Below are positions 26,131 to 36,144 of a DNA stretch of 64,000 bases, in pieces. Under the pieces are notes generated by a model. That model ran no database searches and was not told the origin of the DNA. It saw only the letters and a program-made list of their open reading frames with translations. The stretch comes from Streptomyces sp. NK08204 (GTDB taxonomy: Bacteria > Actinomycetota > Actinomycetes > Streptomycetales > Streptomycetaceae). The first letter of the stretch is position 1. Every line of letters begins with the position of its first letter. The DNA is taken from the NCBI RefSeq assembly GCF_020400585.1, contig NZ_JAINVF010000002.1, forward strand, positions 62,001-126,000, read 5' to 3'. The translations under genes were made by a program, and so were the position numbers.

Positions 26131-26157
26131 CGAAGAAAGCCCATTTCTTTCCGATAA
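26131..26157 (+). promoter_or_regulatory. Candidate sigma-WhiG promoter of whiH
   Basis: TCCGATAA (26150-26157) differs by one base from the sigma-WhiG/FliA -10 GCCGATAA. A weak -35 CGAA at 26131-26134 is 15 bp upstream, against the TAAA consensus. It lies 92 nt before the whiH start. WhiG-dependent transcription of whiH is established in S. coelicolor. Confidence 0.75.
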
Positions 26158-26249
26158 GGCGTCAATTGCGACGGGGTGAGCGATCACCCTTTCGTGTGCT
26201 TTTCACCAAAGACCTCAAGGGAGTTGAGGGCGGCGCCGACAAAGGATCC

Positions 26250-27137
26250 GTGAGTACCCTTGCGCACACCATGATGACCGCCGCCCGCTCCACAGACTCA
26301 GGTCTGGTCGGCCCGGGCGAACTCGACCGCTACCCCTACGCGGACGCCCCGCTGGCCGATCGCGTCTCAGTGCCCGCCTGGGAAGGCGCGGACCCCGAGC
26401 TGGGCCGTGTCGGCCGGCGTGCCGCGGGCAGCCGCGGACGCGGGCTGCACGGCCAACTCGTCCAGCAGCTGGGGCAGATGATCGTCTCCGGCGACCTGGG
26501 CGCGGACCGCCCGCTGGTGCCCGAGGAGATCGGCCAGCGCTTCGAGGTCTCCCGCACCGTCGTCCGCGAGTCCCTCCGTGTCCTGGAGGCCAAGGGCCTC
26601 GTCAGTGCCCGTCCCAACGTCGGCACGCGCGTGCGACCCGTCAGTGACTGGAACCTCCTCGACCCGGACATCATCGAGTGGCGGGCCTTCGGGCCGCAGC
26701 GCGACGACCAGCGCCGTGAGCTGAGCGAGCTGCGCTGGACGATCGAGCCCCTCGCCGCCCGCCTCGCCGCCGGGCACGGCCGCGAGGAGGTGCAGCAGCG
26801 CCTCAGCGACATGGTCGAGATCATGAGCCACGCCATGGGGCAGGGCGACGCACTGACCTACTCGCGCGCCGACACCGAGTTCCACGCGCTGCTGATTCAG
26901 ATCGCCGGCAACCGCATGCTGGAGCACCTCTCCGGCATCGTGTCGGCCGCCCTCCAGGTCTCCGGGGGGCCGGTCACCGGCTGTGACCGGCCGAACGAGG
27001 CGTCCCTCGCGCAGCACGCGCGGATCGTCGACGCGCTCGGCACCGGCGACGGCGCGGCGGCCGAGACGGCCATGCGGCAACTGCTGACGGTCCACCCCGA
27101 GGTGGAGCGCGTGGTACCCGCCCCGCGCGAGCATTGA
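26250..27137 (+). CDS. whiH: Sporulation transcription factor WhiH (GntR/FadR family)
   Basis: Developmental regulator needed for septation of aerial hyphae. It is 295 residues from GTG 26250, with AAAGGA at 26241-26246; ATG 26271 is an alternative. About 60 N-terminal residues precede the winged HTH (LHGQLVQQLGQMIVSGDLG, EEIGQRFEVSRTVVRESLRV, LEAKGLVSARPNVGTRVRP). The FadR C-terminal ligand domain follows (residues about 145-285), with metal or ligand-site residues in DTEFHALLIQIAGN and ASLAQHARIVDAL. Its position directly upstream of hrdB and the WhiG-type promoter support the assignment over other FadR-like regulators. The effector is unknown. Confidence 0.92.
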   Translation: MSTLAHTMMTAARSTDSGLVGPGELDRYPYADAPLADRVSVPAWEGADPELGRVGRRAAGSRGRGLHGQLVQQLGQMIVSGDLGADRPLVPEEIGQRFEVSRTVVRESLRVLEAKGLVSARPNVGTRVRPVSDWNLLDPDIIEWRAFGPQRDDQRRELSELRWTIEPLAARLAAGHGREEVQQRLSDMVEIMSHAMGQGDALTYSRADTEFHALLIQIAGNRMLEHLSGIVSAALQVSGGPVTGCDRPNEASLAQHARIVDALGTGDGAAAETAMRQLLTVHPEVERVVPAPREH

Positions 27138-27189
27138 GGTTCGCGTGGCGGCGCCGGGTCCCGGTGCCGGACGTTGCCGGGCTCCAGCA

Positions 27190-27239
27190 CCGGACGCCGC
27201 CGGACCCCGCCGGATCCCGCAAGGACCGGCGGCGTCCGG
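27190..27239 (+). terminator. Inverted repeat after whiH
   Basis: CCGGACGCCGCCGG (27190-27203) pairs perfectly over 14 bp with CCGGCGGCGTCCGG (27226-27239). The surrounding DNA (27190-27275) is full of further CCGGCGGGG-like copies, so several alternative stems are possible. It probably separates whiH from hrdB transcription. Confidence 0.65.
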
Positions 27240-27404
27240 CGGGGTTCGGCGGGGTCAGGCAAGTCCGGCGGTACTCGACAGGGCTCGGTGGACGGACGGG
27301 ATCGGCCACCGCTGCCGCCGAAGCGCCCGAACCGCCACTTCAGCGGCCTCTTCTGTCCGCATCTGACAGGTTTTGGTCGCTTACGGGGTGTGACTCGGGC
27401 CACG

Positions 27405-27441
27405 TAGATTGGGCGTAACGCTCGGGGAAACAGCGCGATGA
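27405..27441 (+). promoter_or_regulatory. Candidate hrdB promoters (housekeeping-like and ECF-like)
   Basis: TAGATT at 27405-27410 is a possible -10 with a poor -35. Overlapping it, GTAAC (27415-27419), 16 bp, CGATGA (27436-27441) has the spacing of an ECF-sigma promoter. In S. griseus, hrdB is driven by the ECF factor ShbA, so the second element is the more interesting. Neither is proven. Confidence 0.4.
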
Positions 27442-27464
27442 CCTAAGAGGTGACAGCCGCGGAG

Positions 27465-27490
27465 GGAATACGGATGCCATGCAAGGCGCT
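27465..27490 (+). promoter_or_regulatory. Candidate sigma-R promoter of hrdB
   Basis: GGAAT (27465-27469) is followed after 18 bp by GCT (27488-27490); the sigma-R consensus is GGAAT-N18/19-GTT. hrdB has a thiol-stress sigma-R promoter (p2) in S. coelicolor. One mismatch in the -10 makes this tentative. Confidence 0.4.
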
Positions 27491-27603
27491 GTGCATCTCC
27501 CCGGCCCCGCCCGCGCCGTCGGCCCATCCCCAGGCCGGTGGTCGGCTCCTGTCCGCAGTGGACGGTGCCGGAAGCCGTTTTCCAACGTTCCGAGAGGTTG
27601 TTC

Positions 27604-29148
27604 GTGTCGGCCAGCACATCCCGTACGCTCCCGCCGGAGATCGCCGAGTCCGTCTCTGTCATGGCGCTCATTGAGCGGGGAAAGGCTGAGGGGCAGATCG
27701 CCGGCGACGATGTGCGTCGGGCCTTCGAAGCTGACCAGATTCCGGCCACTCAGTGGAAGAACGTACTGCGCAGCCTCAACCAGATTCTTGAGGAAGAGGG
27801 TGTGACGCTGATGGTCAGTGCCGCAGAGCCCAAGCGCACCCGAAAGAGCGTCGCAGCGAAGAGTCCGGCGAAGCGCACCGCCACCAAGACGGTCGCGGCG
27901 AAGACGGTGACCACCCGCAAGGCCACCGTCGGCACGGCCGCCACGGCCGCGCCCGCCACCCCGGTCCCCGCCGATTCCGCCGAGGAAGCCGCAACCGCCG
28001 CCAAGAAGGCCGCGGCCAAGAAGACGGCCGTCAAGAAGACGACCGCCAAGAAGACCGTCGCCAAGAAGACGACCGCCAAGAAGGCCACGGCCAAGAAGGA
28101 CGACGTCGAGCTGCTCGACGACGAGGTCCTCGAGGACACCAAGGTCGCCGACGAGCCGGAGGGTGCCGAGAGCGCCGGCTTCGTCCTGTCCGACGAGGAC
28201 GAGGACGACGCGCCCGCTCAGCAGGTCGCCGCCGCGGGTGCCACCGCCGACCCGGTCAAGGACTACCTGAAGCAGATCGGCAAGGTCCCCCTGCTCAACG
28301 CGGAGCAGGAGGTCGAACTGGCCAAGCGCATCGAGGCGGGTCTGTTCGCCGAGGACAAGCTCGCCAACGCCGACAAGCTCGCGCCGAAGCTGAAGCGTGA
28401 GCTGGAGATCATCGCCGAGGACGGCCGCCGCGCCAAGAACCACCTCTTGGAGGCCAACCTCCGTCTGGTGGTCTCCCTGGCCAAGCGCTACACCGGCCGC
28501 GGCATGCTCTTCCTGGACCTCATCCAGGAGGGCAACCTCGGTCTGATCCGCGCGGTCGAGAAGTTCGACTACACCAAGGGCTACAAGTTCTCCACGTACG
28601 CCACCTGGTGGATCCGTCAGGCGATCACCCGGGCCATGGCCGACCAGGCTCGCACCATCCGTATCCCGGTGCACATGGTCGAGGTCATCAACAAGCTGGC
28701 GCGCGTGCAGCGCCAGATGCTCCAGGACCTGGGCCGCGAGCCCACCCCGGAGGAGCTGGCCAAGGAGCTCGACATGACCCCGGAGAAGGTCATCGAGGTC
28801 CAGAAGTACGGCCGTGAACCCATCTCGCTGCACACGCCTCTGGGCGAGGACGGCGACAGCGAGTTCGGTGACCTCATCGAGGACTCGGAGGCCGTCGTCC
28901 CGGCCGACGCGGTCAGCTTCACGCTTCTGCAGGAGCAGTTGCACTCCGTTCTCGACACCCTGTCCGAGCGTGAGGCGGGCGTCGTCTCCATGCGCTTCGG
29001 TCTCACCGACGGTCAGCCGAAGACCCTCGACGAGATCGGCAAGGTGTACGGCGTGACGCGTGAGCGCATCCGTCAGATCGAGTCGAAGACCATGTCGAAG
29101 CTGCGCCACCCGTCGCGTTCCCAGGTGCTGCGCGACTACCTCGACTAG
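27604..29148 (+). CDS. hrdB: Principal (group 1) RNA polymerase sigma factor HrdB
   Basis: Directs transcription of housekeeping genes. From GTG 27604 (GAGAGG at 27592-27597, 6 nt spacing) it is 514 residues and begins [17 protein letters not shown] as in other Streptomyces HrdB. Residues about 76-165 are a Lys/Ala/Thr-rich tail with repeated AKKT units. Region 1.2 starts near residue 216 ([16 protein letters not shown]). Region 2 (about 286-346) includes [17 protein letters not shown] and [20 protein letters not shown]. Region 4.2 (about 474-506) has [20 protein letters not shown]. An upstream extension of the frame was rejected because it crosses the promoter region and lacks homology. Confidence 0.98.
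   Translation: MSASTSRTLPPEIAESVSVMALIERGKAEGQIAGDDVRRAFEADQIPATQWKNVLRSLNQILEEEGVTLMVSAAEPKRTRKSVAAKSPAKRTATKTVAAKTVTTRKATVGTAATAAPATPVPADSAEEAATAAKKAAAKKTAVKKTTAKKTVAKKTTAKKATAKKDDVELLDDEVLEDTKVADEPEGAESAGFVLSDEDEDDAPAQQVAAAGATADPVKDYLKQIGKVPLLNAEQEVELAKRIEAGLFAEDKLANADKLAPKLKRELEIIAEDGRRAKNHLLEANLRLVVSLAKRYTGRGMLFLDLIQEGNLGLIRAVEKFDYTKGYKFSTYATWWIRQAITRAMADQARTIRIPVHMVEVINKLARVQRQMLQDLGREPTPEELAKELDMTPEKVIEVQKYGREPISLHTPLGEDGDSEFGDLIEDSEAVVPADAVSFTLLQEQLHSVLDTLSEREAGVVSMRFGLTDGQPKTLDEIGKVYGVTRERIRQIESKTMSKLRHPSRSQVLRDYLD
27997..28098 (+). repeat. Lys/Ala codon repeats in hrdB
   Basis: Imperfect tandem units around AAGAAGACC/GCCAAGAAG encode repeated KKTxAKKT in the disordered N-terminal tail of HrdB. 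The low-complexity DNA makes copy number likely to vary between strains. Confidence 0.75.
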
Positions 29149-29165
29149 GTCGGTTCCTACGCGGC

Positions 29166-29200
29166 GAAGGCCCGGTTCCCCTCGCGGGGGCCGGGCCTTC
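29166..29200 (+). terminator. hrdB terminator
   Basis: GAAGGCCCGG (29166-29175) pairs with CCGGGCCTTC (29191-29200); an inner CCCC/GGGG stem stacks on the loop. It starts 17 nt after the hrdB stop. Confidence 0.85.
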
Positions 29201-29268
29201 GTGCTGCGAGCGGCGGCGCCGTGCATGACTCTGGGTGTCCCGGCACCACCCGAGAGTGAGGATCCTGC

Positions 29269-30129
29269 ATGCGTCGTTCCGTTGCCCGGGCCCTGGTCCG
29301 GCCGCTGGCCATGGCAGCCGCGGTGACCGCTCTGCCCCTGGTGGGCGGGGCTCCGGTGGCCGCCGACAGCGTCGTGGTCGGAGGCTTCCCGATAGACGTG
29401 TCCCAGGCCCCGTGGACGGTGGCACTGGCCAGCCGTGACCGGTTCGGGGGTACGCGGGCGGGACAGTTCTGCGGCGGTGTGGCCATCGCGCGGACCATGG
29501 TGCTCACGGCGGCCCACTGCCTGGCCGAGGAGGTCCTGGGAGCGCCGCCGAGCCTCCTGCGGGACCTCAAGGTCATCGCGGGCCGTACGGACCTGCTCTC
29601 GGCCGAGGGCGATGAGATCGCCGTCCGGGACGCCCGGGTCAACCCGCGCTACGACGTCATGGCCAACTCCGGCGACTTCGCCGTGCTCACCCTCGCCAAG
29701 CCGCTGCCACAGAGCGCCGTCGTGACCATGGCGGCCCCGGGGGACGCGGCGTACGCGCCCGGGACGCAGGCTCTGGTCTCCGGCTGGGGTGACACGACCG
29801 GCGGCGGCGCCTACACCCGCCGACTCCATGCGGCACGCGTGCGCGTGCTGGCCGACGACCTGTGCGCCCGCGCCTACCCCGGCGGCCCGGACGGCACGTA
29901 CCGCGCCGACACCATGCTCTGTGCCGGCGAGGCAGCCGGCGGGCCCGACGCCTGTCAGGGCGACAGCGGCGGCCCTCTGGTGGCCAGGGGGCGGCTGATC
30001 GGACTGGTGTCCTGGGGGCACGGCTGCGGGCGGCTCGGAAACCCCGGTGTCTACACGAGGGTCTCGGAGGCCGTACAGGCGCTGGAACCGGCTGTGAGCG
30101 GTCCGCCTCGCCCCCTCGGGCGCTCCTGA
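29269..30129 (+). CDS. Secreted trypsin-like serine protease (S1 family)
   Basis: 286-residue precursor with a Sec signal peptide (basic MRRSVARALVRP, then a hydrophobic core, cleavage after about residue 32, APVAADS). The activation site is VVVGGFP (residues 35-41). The catalytic triad is H83 in LTAAHC, D136 in NSGDFAVL and S233 in CQGDSGGP. Six cysteines are placed for the disulphides of trypsins (AAHC/FCGG, LCARAY/MLCAG, ACQGD/HGCGRL). The S1 specificity pocket (D at DACQGDS) suggests cleavage after Arg or Lys. The start is ATG 29269 after a weak GAGGA. It stands alone between two strong terminators. Confidence 0.93.
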   Translation: MRRSVARALVRPLAMAAAVTALPLVGGAPVAADSVVVGGFPIDVSQAPWTVALASRDRFGGTRAGQFCGGVAIARTMVLTAAHCLAEEVLGAPPSLLRDLKVIAGRTDLLSAEGDEIAVRDARVNPRYDVMANSGDFAVLTLAKPLPQSAVVTMAAPGDAAYAPGTQALVSGWGDTTGGGAYTRRLHAARVRVLADDLCARAYPGGPDGTYRADTMLCAGEAAGGPDACQGDSGGPLVARGRLIGLVSWGHGCGRLGNPGVYTRVSEAVQALEPAVSGPPRPLGRS

Positions 30130-30184
30130 GAAGGGCACCGGGCACCGGCAAGGAGGAGCCGGCAGGGGGAAGGGAGGCACGAGC

Positions 30185-30220
30185 ACGGGCGGTCGCTCCA
30201 GGAGAGGAGCGACCGCCCGT
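30185..30220. terminator. Bidirectional terminator between protease and small Cys protein genes
   Basis: A perfect 15-bp stem, ACGGGCGGTCGCTCC (30185-30199) with GGAGCGACCGCCCGT (30206-30220), and a 6-nt loop, between convergent genes. Confidence 0.9.
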
Positions 30221-30262
30221 TCACCGGCCTGCGCCGGGGCTGGCTCGTCGTGTCTGCGAGAT

Positions 30263-30493
30263 TCAGCGCTCTTCGTCGGAAACGGTGTTGGGGACGGCCG
30301 TCAGCCGCTCCGTCTCGTCCTGTATCTCAGCGGCGATCTTCTTGAGTTCCGGCTCGAACTTGCGACCGTGGTGGGCGCAGAAGAGCAGTTCTCCGCCGCT
30401 CGCCAAGACGACGCGCAGGTATGCCTGGGCGCCGCAGCGGTCGCAGCGATCGGCGGCCGTCAACGGGCTCGCGGGGGTCAGAACAGTAGTCAC
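30263..30493 (-). CDS. Small cysteine-containing DUF7455-type protein
   Basis: 76 residues. CDRCGAQAYLRVVLASG and LLFCAHHGRKFEP contain CxxC and CxHH, a likely zinc-binding pair. The C-terminus is an acidic helix (IAAEIQDETERL). It starts at GTG 30491-30493 with AGAGG upstream. Homologues are widespread beside sigma factor and topoisomerase genes in actinobacteria (family knowledge, DUF7455), but the function is unknown. The short length and two-cysteine layout resemble ribosome- or polymerase-associated zinc proteins, without proof. Confidence 0.85.
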   Translation of the reverse strand: MTTVLTPASPLTAADRCDRCGAQAYLRVVLASGGELLFCAHHGRKFEPELKKIAAEIQDETERLTAVPNTVSDEER

Positions 30494-30933
30494 GTCGCCT
30501 CTTCTCTAGCTCGACGAGCTGTCGTACCAGGGTCAACATCCAACCAGCCCGAAAACGTTCCCGCTCGTGGCTTTTCCTCGAAAGATTTTTTCCGAGACGG
30601 CTGTCTGCTGCCGGTTGGCGGCGAATGTGCCGTAGTGCGTGTCTTGTGTGCGTACGGTTTCGCGCTGTCTTGGTCTAGGCCCTCCCGGCCGGGTTGCCGG
30701 TTGTTCATGAGGACGTGCCCGGAGCCTAAATGGTTCATGCCTCCAAGGGAACGTGATGTGTGCTTCACTCCATCGAGGGATCGAACGCGCATACGACTCT
30801 GGACTAGTCTGAGTTTCCCGACGAGGGTGGCGTTACAACGGCTCTACCAGGCCTCGGTACCCTCTGAGCGGCGACCGAAGCCGCCCCCCTACCCACCGGG
30901 GGGCCACTTGAAATTCAGCGAGGAGCGAACCGC
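30494..30933. other. Divergent regulatory region upstream of parE
   Basis: 440 bp between the DUF7455 gene and parE. TAGTCT at 30805-30810 is a possible rightward -10. No operator was recognised and no gene is supported. Confidence 0.4.
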
Positions 30934-33057
<2,124 letters not shown>

Positions 33058-33227
33058 CCGCCGGGACGACCGTACGAGCTCTCCACCCCAGGGTGGAGGC
33101 GGACAGGTCGCACGGTTCAACCCGTGATCCACCCTGGATCCGATCCCCTGACCTGCGCGTTTCCGTAGCGTCGAAGGCGTCGGGCAGCACTCGCTCCCGG
33201 CGCTTTCTTCCGCTCACGGAGGCTCCG

Positions 33228-33749
33228 ATGCCCGGGCTGGTCAACGCGTTGGTGATGGTGGCCGTGGTCGCCGTCGTGCTCGTCCGTCAGTTCCGTGCCC
33301 GCCCGATCAGCACCGACCGGCGCTGGTGGCTGCTGCCAGGGATTCTCATGGTCGTCGCGCTGCGCCAGCCCGGCGCGTTCGACGTCCACCACCGTGCCGC
33401 CTCGGCCGTGATACTGACCGCCGAGCTGCTGATCAGCCTGGCGACCGGCGCGGGCTGGGCCTGGACCAGCCGCATCTGGACGGAACCGGACGGCGTCGTC
33501 TGGACCAGGAGCACCAAGGCGAGCATCGCCGTATGGGCCGTCGGCATAGCCGCGCGCATCGGTATCCTCGCCCTCGGCACCACGTTCGGTGTGCACCAGG
33601 ACAGCTCGGCCCTGATGCTCGGATTCGCCGGCACCTTGCTGGTCCGCGCCGGGATCATGGTCTGGCGGGCCCGGTCGCTCGGCTCCTCGAGCAGCTCCGC
33701 GGCGGCGTACGGTGACGCCACCCGGTCGGCGTGGAAGGAGCACGTGTGA
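33228..33749 (+). CDS. DUF1453-type integral membrane protein
   Basis: 173 residues from ATG 33228, with GGAGG at 33218-33222 giving ideal spacing. Four or five hydrophobic helices are visible, for instance MPGLVNALVMVAVVAVVLV, ASAVILTAELLISLATGAGW and AVWAVGIAARIGILALGTT. The cytoplasmic end is Ser/Ala-rich. Function unknown. Its stop overlaps the start of the sensor kinase (GTGA), so it is translationally coupled to a two-component system and may be an accessory membrane component. Confidence 0.8.
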   Translation: MPGLVNALVMVAVVAVVLVRQFRARPISTDRRWWLLPGILMVVALRQPGAFDVHHRAASAVILTAELLISLATGAGWAWTSRIWTEPDGVVWTRSTKASIAVWAVGIAARIGILALGTTFGVHQDSSALMLGFAGTLLVRAGIMVWRARSLGSSSSSAAAYGDATRSAWKEHV

Positions 33750-34897
33750 CGGAGAACCACTGGACCCGCTGGCCGTCGCGAGAGGCGCTCGGCCGCGCGG
33801 GCACCACCCGGCCCCGGCGTCTGCTCGCCTGGGCGGTCCGGATCCTGGTGCTCGGCTTGCTGCTCTGGGGTGCCTTCACCCAGAACCAGGTGAATGCGTG
33901 GGGCGCGATCGCCGCCGCGGCCGGTGTCCTGCTGGCCGCCCTCCTCTCCTGGGCCTTCTTCCGCACGACCTACGAGCACCGGCTGGTGCCGTCCCTGGTC
34001 CTCATCTGCGTGCTCCTGGCCGTCGCGGTCGCCGCTCACACGACGGGCTTCACGGGACCGGCCCTGGTCATCTGGTGCGGCTGCGGAATCGCTGCCCTGG
34101 AACGGCTGCCGCTCGCGGCTGCCCTGCCCGTGGCATCGGTGGCACTGTCCTCGTACTCCGCCGTCAACAACGACGTCTGGCTGACCACCGCCGCCACCGT
34201 GGTGGGCATGGCCCTCGCCGGATACGTGCTGAGACTGGACGCGGAGGCCCGGGGCAGCGCGCAGCGGCTGCTCGACCAGGAACGGGCCGCCCGCGTGGCC
34301 GAGGCGGAGTCGGCGGCCCTCGCCGAGCGCGCCAGGATCGCCCGCGAGATCCACGACGTCCTGGCCCACAGCCTCTCGGCGCAGCTCGTGCACCTGGAGG
34401 CGGCCCGGCTGCTCATCGAGCGCGGCGCCGACCGGGAGCAGATCCTTGAGCGGGTCGTGGCCGCCCGGGGCATGGCCCGCGACGGCCTCGCCGAGACCAG
34501 ACAGGCGCTGTCCGCGCTGCGCGGCGAACTGACCCCGCTGGAGGATTTCTTGACCGAACTCGTCAGCGCGGCCGACGGCGCCGAGGTCACCGTCACGGGT
34601 GAGCGTAGATTCCTGTCGGCCGAGGCGTCCCAGACCGTGCGCCGGGTCGCGCAGGAGGCGCTGACGAACGTCCGCAAGCATGCGCACGGTGCCGAGGTCC
34701 ACCTGCGGCTCGACTACAGCGAGCACGAGGTGACCCTGAACGTACGGGACTCCGGCGGTCGTCCGGGTGAACTCGCCGGTGCCGGCGGCGGGTACGGTCT
34801 GCTGGGTATGCGCGAGCGAGCCGAACTGCTGGGCGGTTCGCTCGCGGCGGGGCCGGACGAGGAAGGGTTCGTGGTGACGCTGAGGGTGCCCGTATGA
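33746..34897 (+). CDS. Sensor histidine kinase, NarL-partner type (HisKA_3)
   Basis: 383 residues from GTG 33746, which has AAGGAG upstream and overlaps the preceding stop. About five transmembrane helices fill residues 25-165 with little extracellular loop, suggesting sensing in the membrane. The phosphoacceptor is H203 in AREIHDVLAHSLSAQ. The N-box AQEALTNVRKHAHG, the D-box NVRDSGG and the G-box GGYGLLGMRERAELLGG show an intact kinase. The response regulator follows with an ATGA overlap. The stimulus is unknown. Confidence 0.93.
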   Translation: MTENHWTRWPSREALGRAGTTRPRRLLAWAVRILVLGLLLWGAFTQNQVNAWGAIAAAAGVLLAALLSWAFFRTTYEHRLVPSLVLICVLLAVAVAAHTTGFTGPALVIWCGCGIAALERLPLAAALPVASVALSSYSAVNNDVWLTTAATVVGMALAGYVLRLDAEARGSAQRLLDQERAARVAEAESAALAERARIAREIHDVLAHSLSAQLVHLEAARLLIERGADREQILERVVAARGMARDGLAETRQALSALRGELTPLEDFLTELVSAADGAEVTVTGERRFLSAEASQTVRRVAQEALTNVRKHAHGAEVHLRLDYSEHEVTLNVRDSGGRPGELAGAGGGYGLLGMRERAELLGGSLAAGPDEEGFVVTLRVPV

Positions 34898-35577
34898 CGC
34901 AGGCGGAAGGGGAGAAGAAACCCGCGCGCGTGGTGGTCGCCGACGACCAGACCGTGGTCCGGGAGGGCATCGCGATGCTGCTCGGGCTGCTGCCCGGTGT
35001 CGAGGTCGTCGGGGCCGCCGCAGACGGCGAGGAGGCGGTGCGGCTGGTCGGGGAACTCGCTCCGGACGTGGTCCTGATGGACCTGCGCATGCCCCGCTGC
35101 GACGGGGTGGAGGCCACCCGGCGGATCCGCGCGCAGTACCCCGGGACCCAGGTCGTGGTGCTCACGACCTTCGCGGACGACGACTCCCTCTTCCCGGCAC
35201 TGCGCGCCGGAGCCCGGGGATATCTCACCAAGGACGCGGGCGGGGACGAGATTGTGCGCGCTGTGGAGAGCGTCCTGTCGGGAGAGGCCGGCCTGTCGCC
35301 GAGCGTGCAACGCCGGCTGCTGGAACGGCTGTCGGAACCCGAGCCCCGGCCGGCCGCGACCGAGTCGCCCGACGGGCTGACCGCGCGGGAGACAGAGGTC
35401 CTGGTGCTGATCGCCGAGGGCCTCAGCAACCAGGAGATCGCCCGCAAGCTGCACGTCTCCACCGCGACCGTGAAGACACACATCAACAATCTGTTCGCCA
35501 AGACGGGGCTCAAGGACCGGGCGCAGGCGGTGCGTTACGCGTACGCGAAGGGACTCGTGCCGCCACCGGTGGCGTGA
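34894..35577 (+). CDS. NarL/LuxR-family response regulator
   Basis: 227 residues. The receiver domain has acidic VVADDQ, phosphoacceptor D63 in VVLMDLRMP and the conserved lysine in GYLTKDAGG. The C-terminal LuxR HTH spans about residues 160-220 (LTARETEVLVLIAEGLSNQE, IARKLHVSTATVKTHINNLF). The start codon overlaps the kinase stop (ATGA), so the pair is translationally coupled. Targets are not evident, but the membrane gene upstream in the same operon is a candidate. Confidence 0.95.
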   Translation: MTQAEGEKKPARVVVADDQTVVREGIAMLLGLLPGVEVVGAAADGEEAVRLVGELAPDVVLMDLRMPRCDGVEATRRIRAQYPGTQVVVLTTFADDDSLFPALRAGARGYLTKDAGGDEIVRAVESVLSGEAGLSPSVQRRLLERLSEPEPRPAATESPDGLTARETEVLVLIAEGLSNQEIARKLHVSTATVKTHINNLFAKTGLKDRAQAVRYAYAKGLVPPPVA

Positions 35578-35646
35578 GTCACCTGATGGGGTGAAGCGCT
35601 GCGGGAAGAAGAGCCAGGGGTCTTCCCGGTCTGTCCATCCTTGGGC

Positions 35647-36144
35647 ATGCAGTCAAGTAACGGCCGTGCCCACTCAGCCGGGGACGGTCCCGAGAGTTCG
35701 GACCCTTGGTACGACCCGCTGGCCTCCGGCTGGGGCGAGCTGGACGGCACCGGTGTGCCGGCGCAGATGGTGCCGTCCGCGCACGGGGAGCGCGACGGAG
35801 CGGCCGTCCGCGCCCGCGACGTGTACGCCGAGGTCCAGCGCAGTGCGGCCTTCCAGGAGGTGCGCAGCCGCTACCGGAGGTTCGTGGTGCCGGGCGTGGC
35901 CGCCTTCCTCGCCTGGTACGTGGGGTACGTGGTCACCGCGACGGTCGCGCCCGCGGTCATGGCGAGGCCCGTGGCGGGGGCGGTGAACGTGGGGATGCTC
36001 GCGGGGCTCGGCCAGTTCCTCAGCACTTTCCTGCTGACGTGGGCCTACGCCCGGCACGCACGGCTGCGCCGGGACCGGGCCGCCCTGGAACTGCGCTGGG
36101 ACACCCAGGAACTGACACGCGGAGTCCAGGGAGGCGACCTGTGA
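35647..36144 (+). CDS. DUF485 membrane protein
   Basis: 165 residues. After about 70 soluble residues comes the DUF485 core: YRRFVVPGVAAFLAWYVGYV, PVAGAVNVGMLAGLGQFLST and FLLTWAYARHA, giving two transmembrane helices. DUF485 proteins are usually encoded next to acetate-type sodium:solute symporters, and the next gene is exactly that, overlapping by GTGA. ATG 35647 was chosen over TTG 35641; neither has a clear ribosome binding site. Confidence 0.85.
   Translation: MQSSNGRAHSAGDGPESSDPWYDPLASGWGELDGTGVPAQMVPSAHGERDGAAVRARDVYAEVQRSAAFQEVRSRYRRFVVPGVAAFLAWYVGYVVTATVAPAVMARPVAGAVNVGMLAGLGQFLSTFLLTWAYARHARLRRDRAALELRWDTQELTRGVQGGDL

Noticed and set aside
30748..30770. GGAAC in the parE upstream region as an ECF-sigma promoter
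   Set aside because: No matching -10 element at 15-17 bp spacing.
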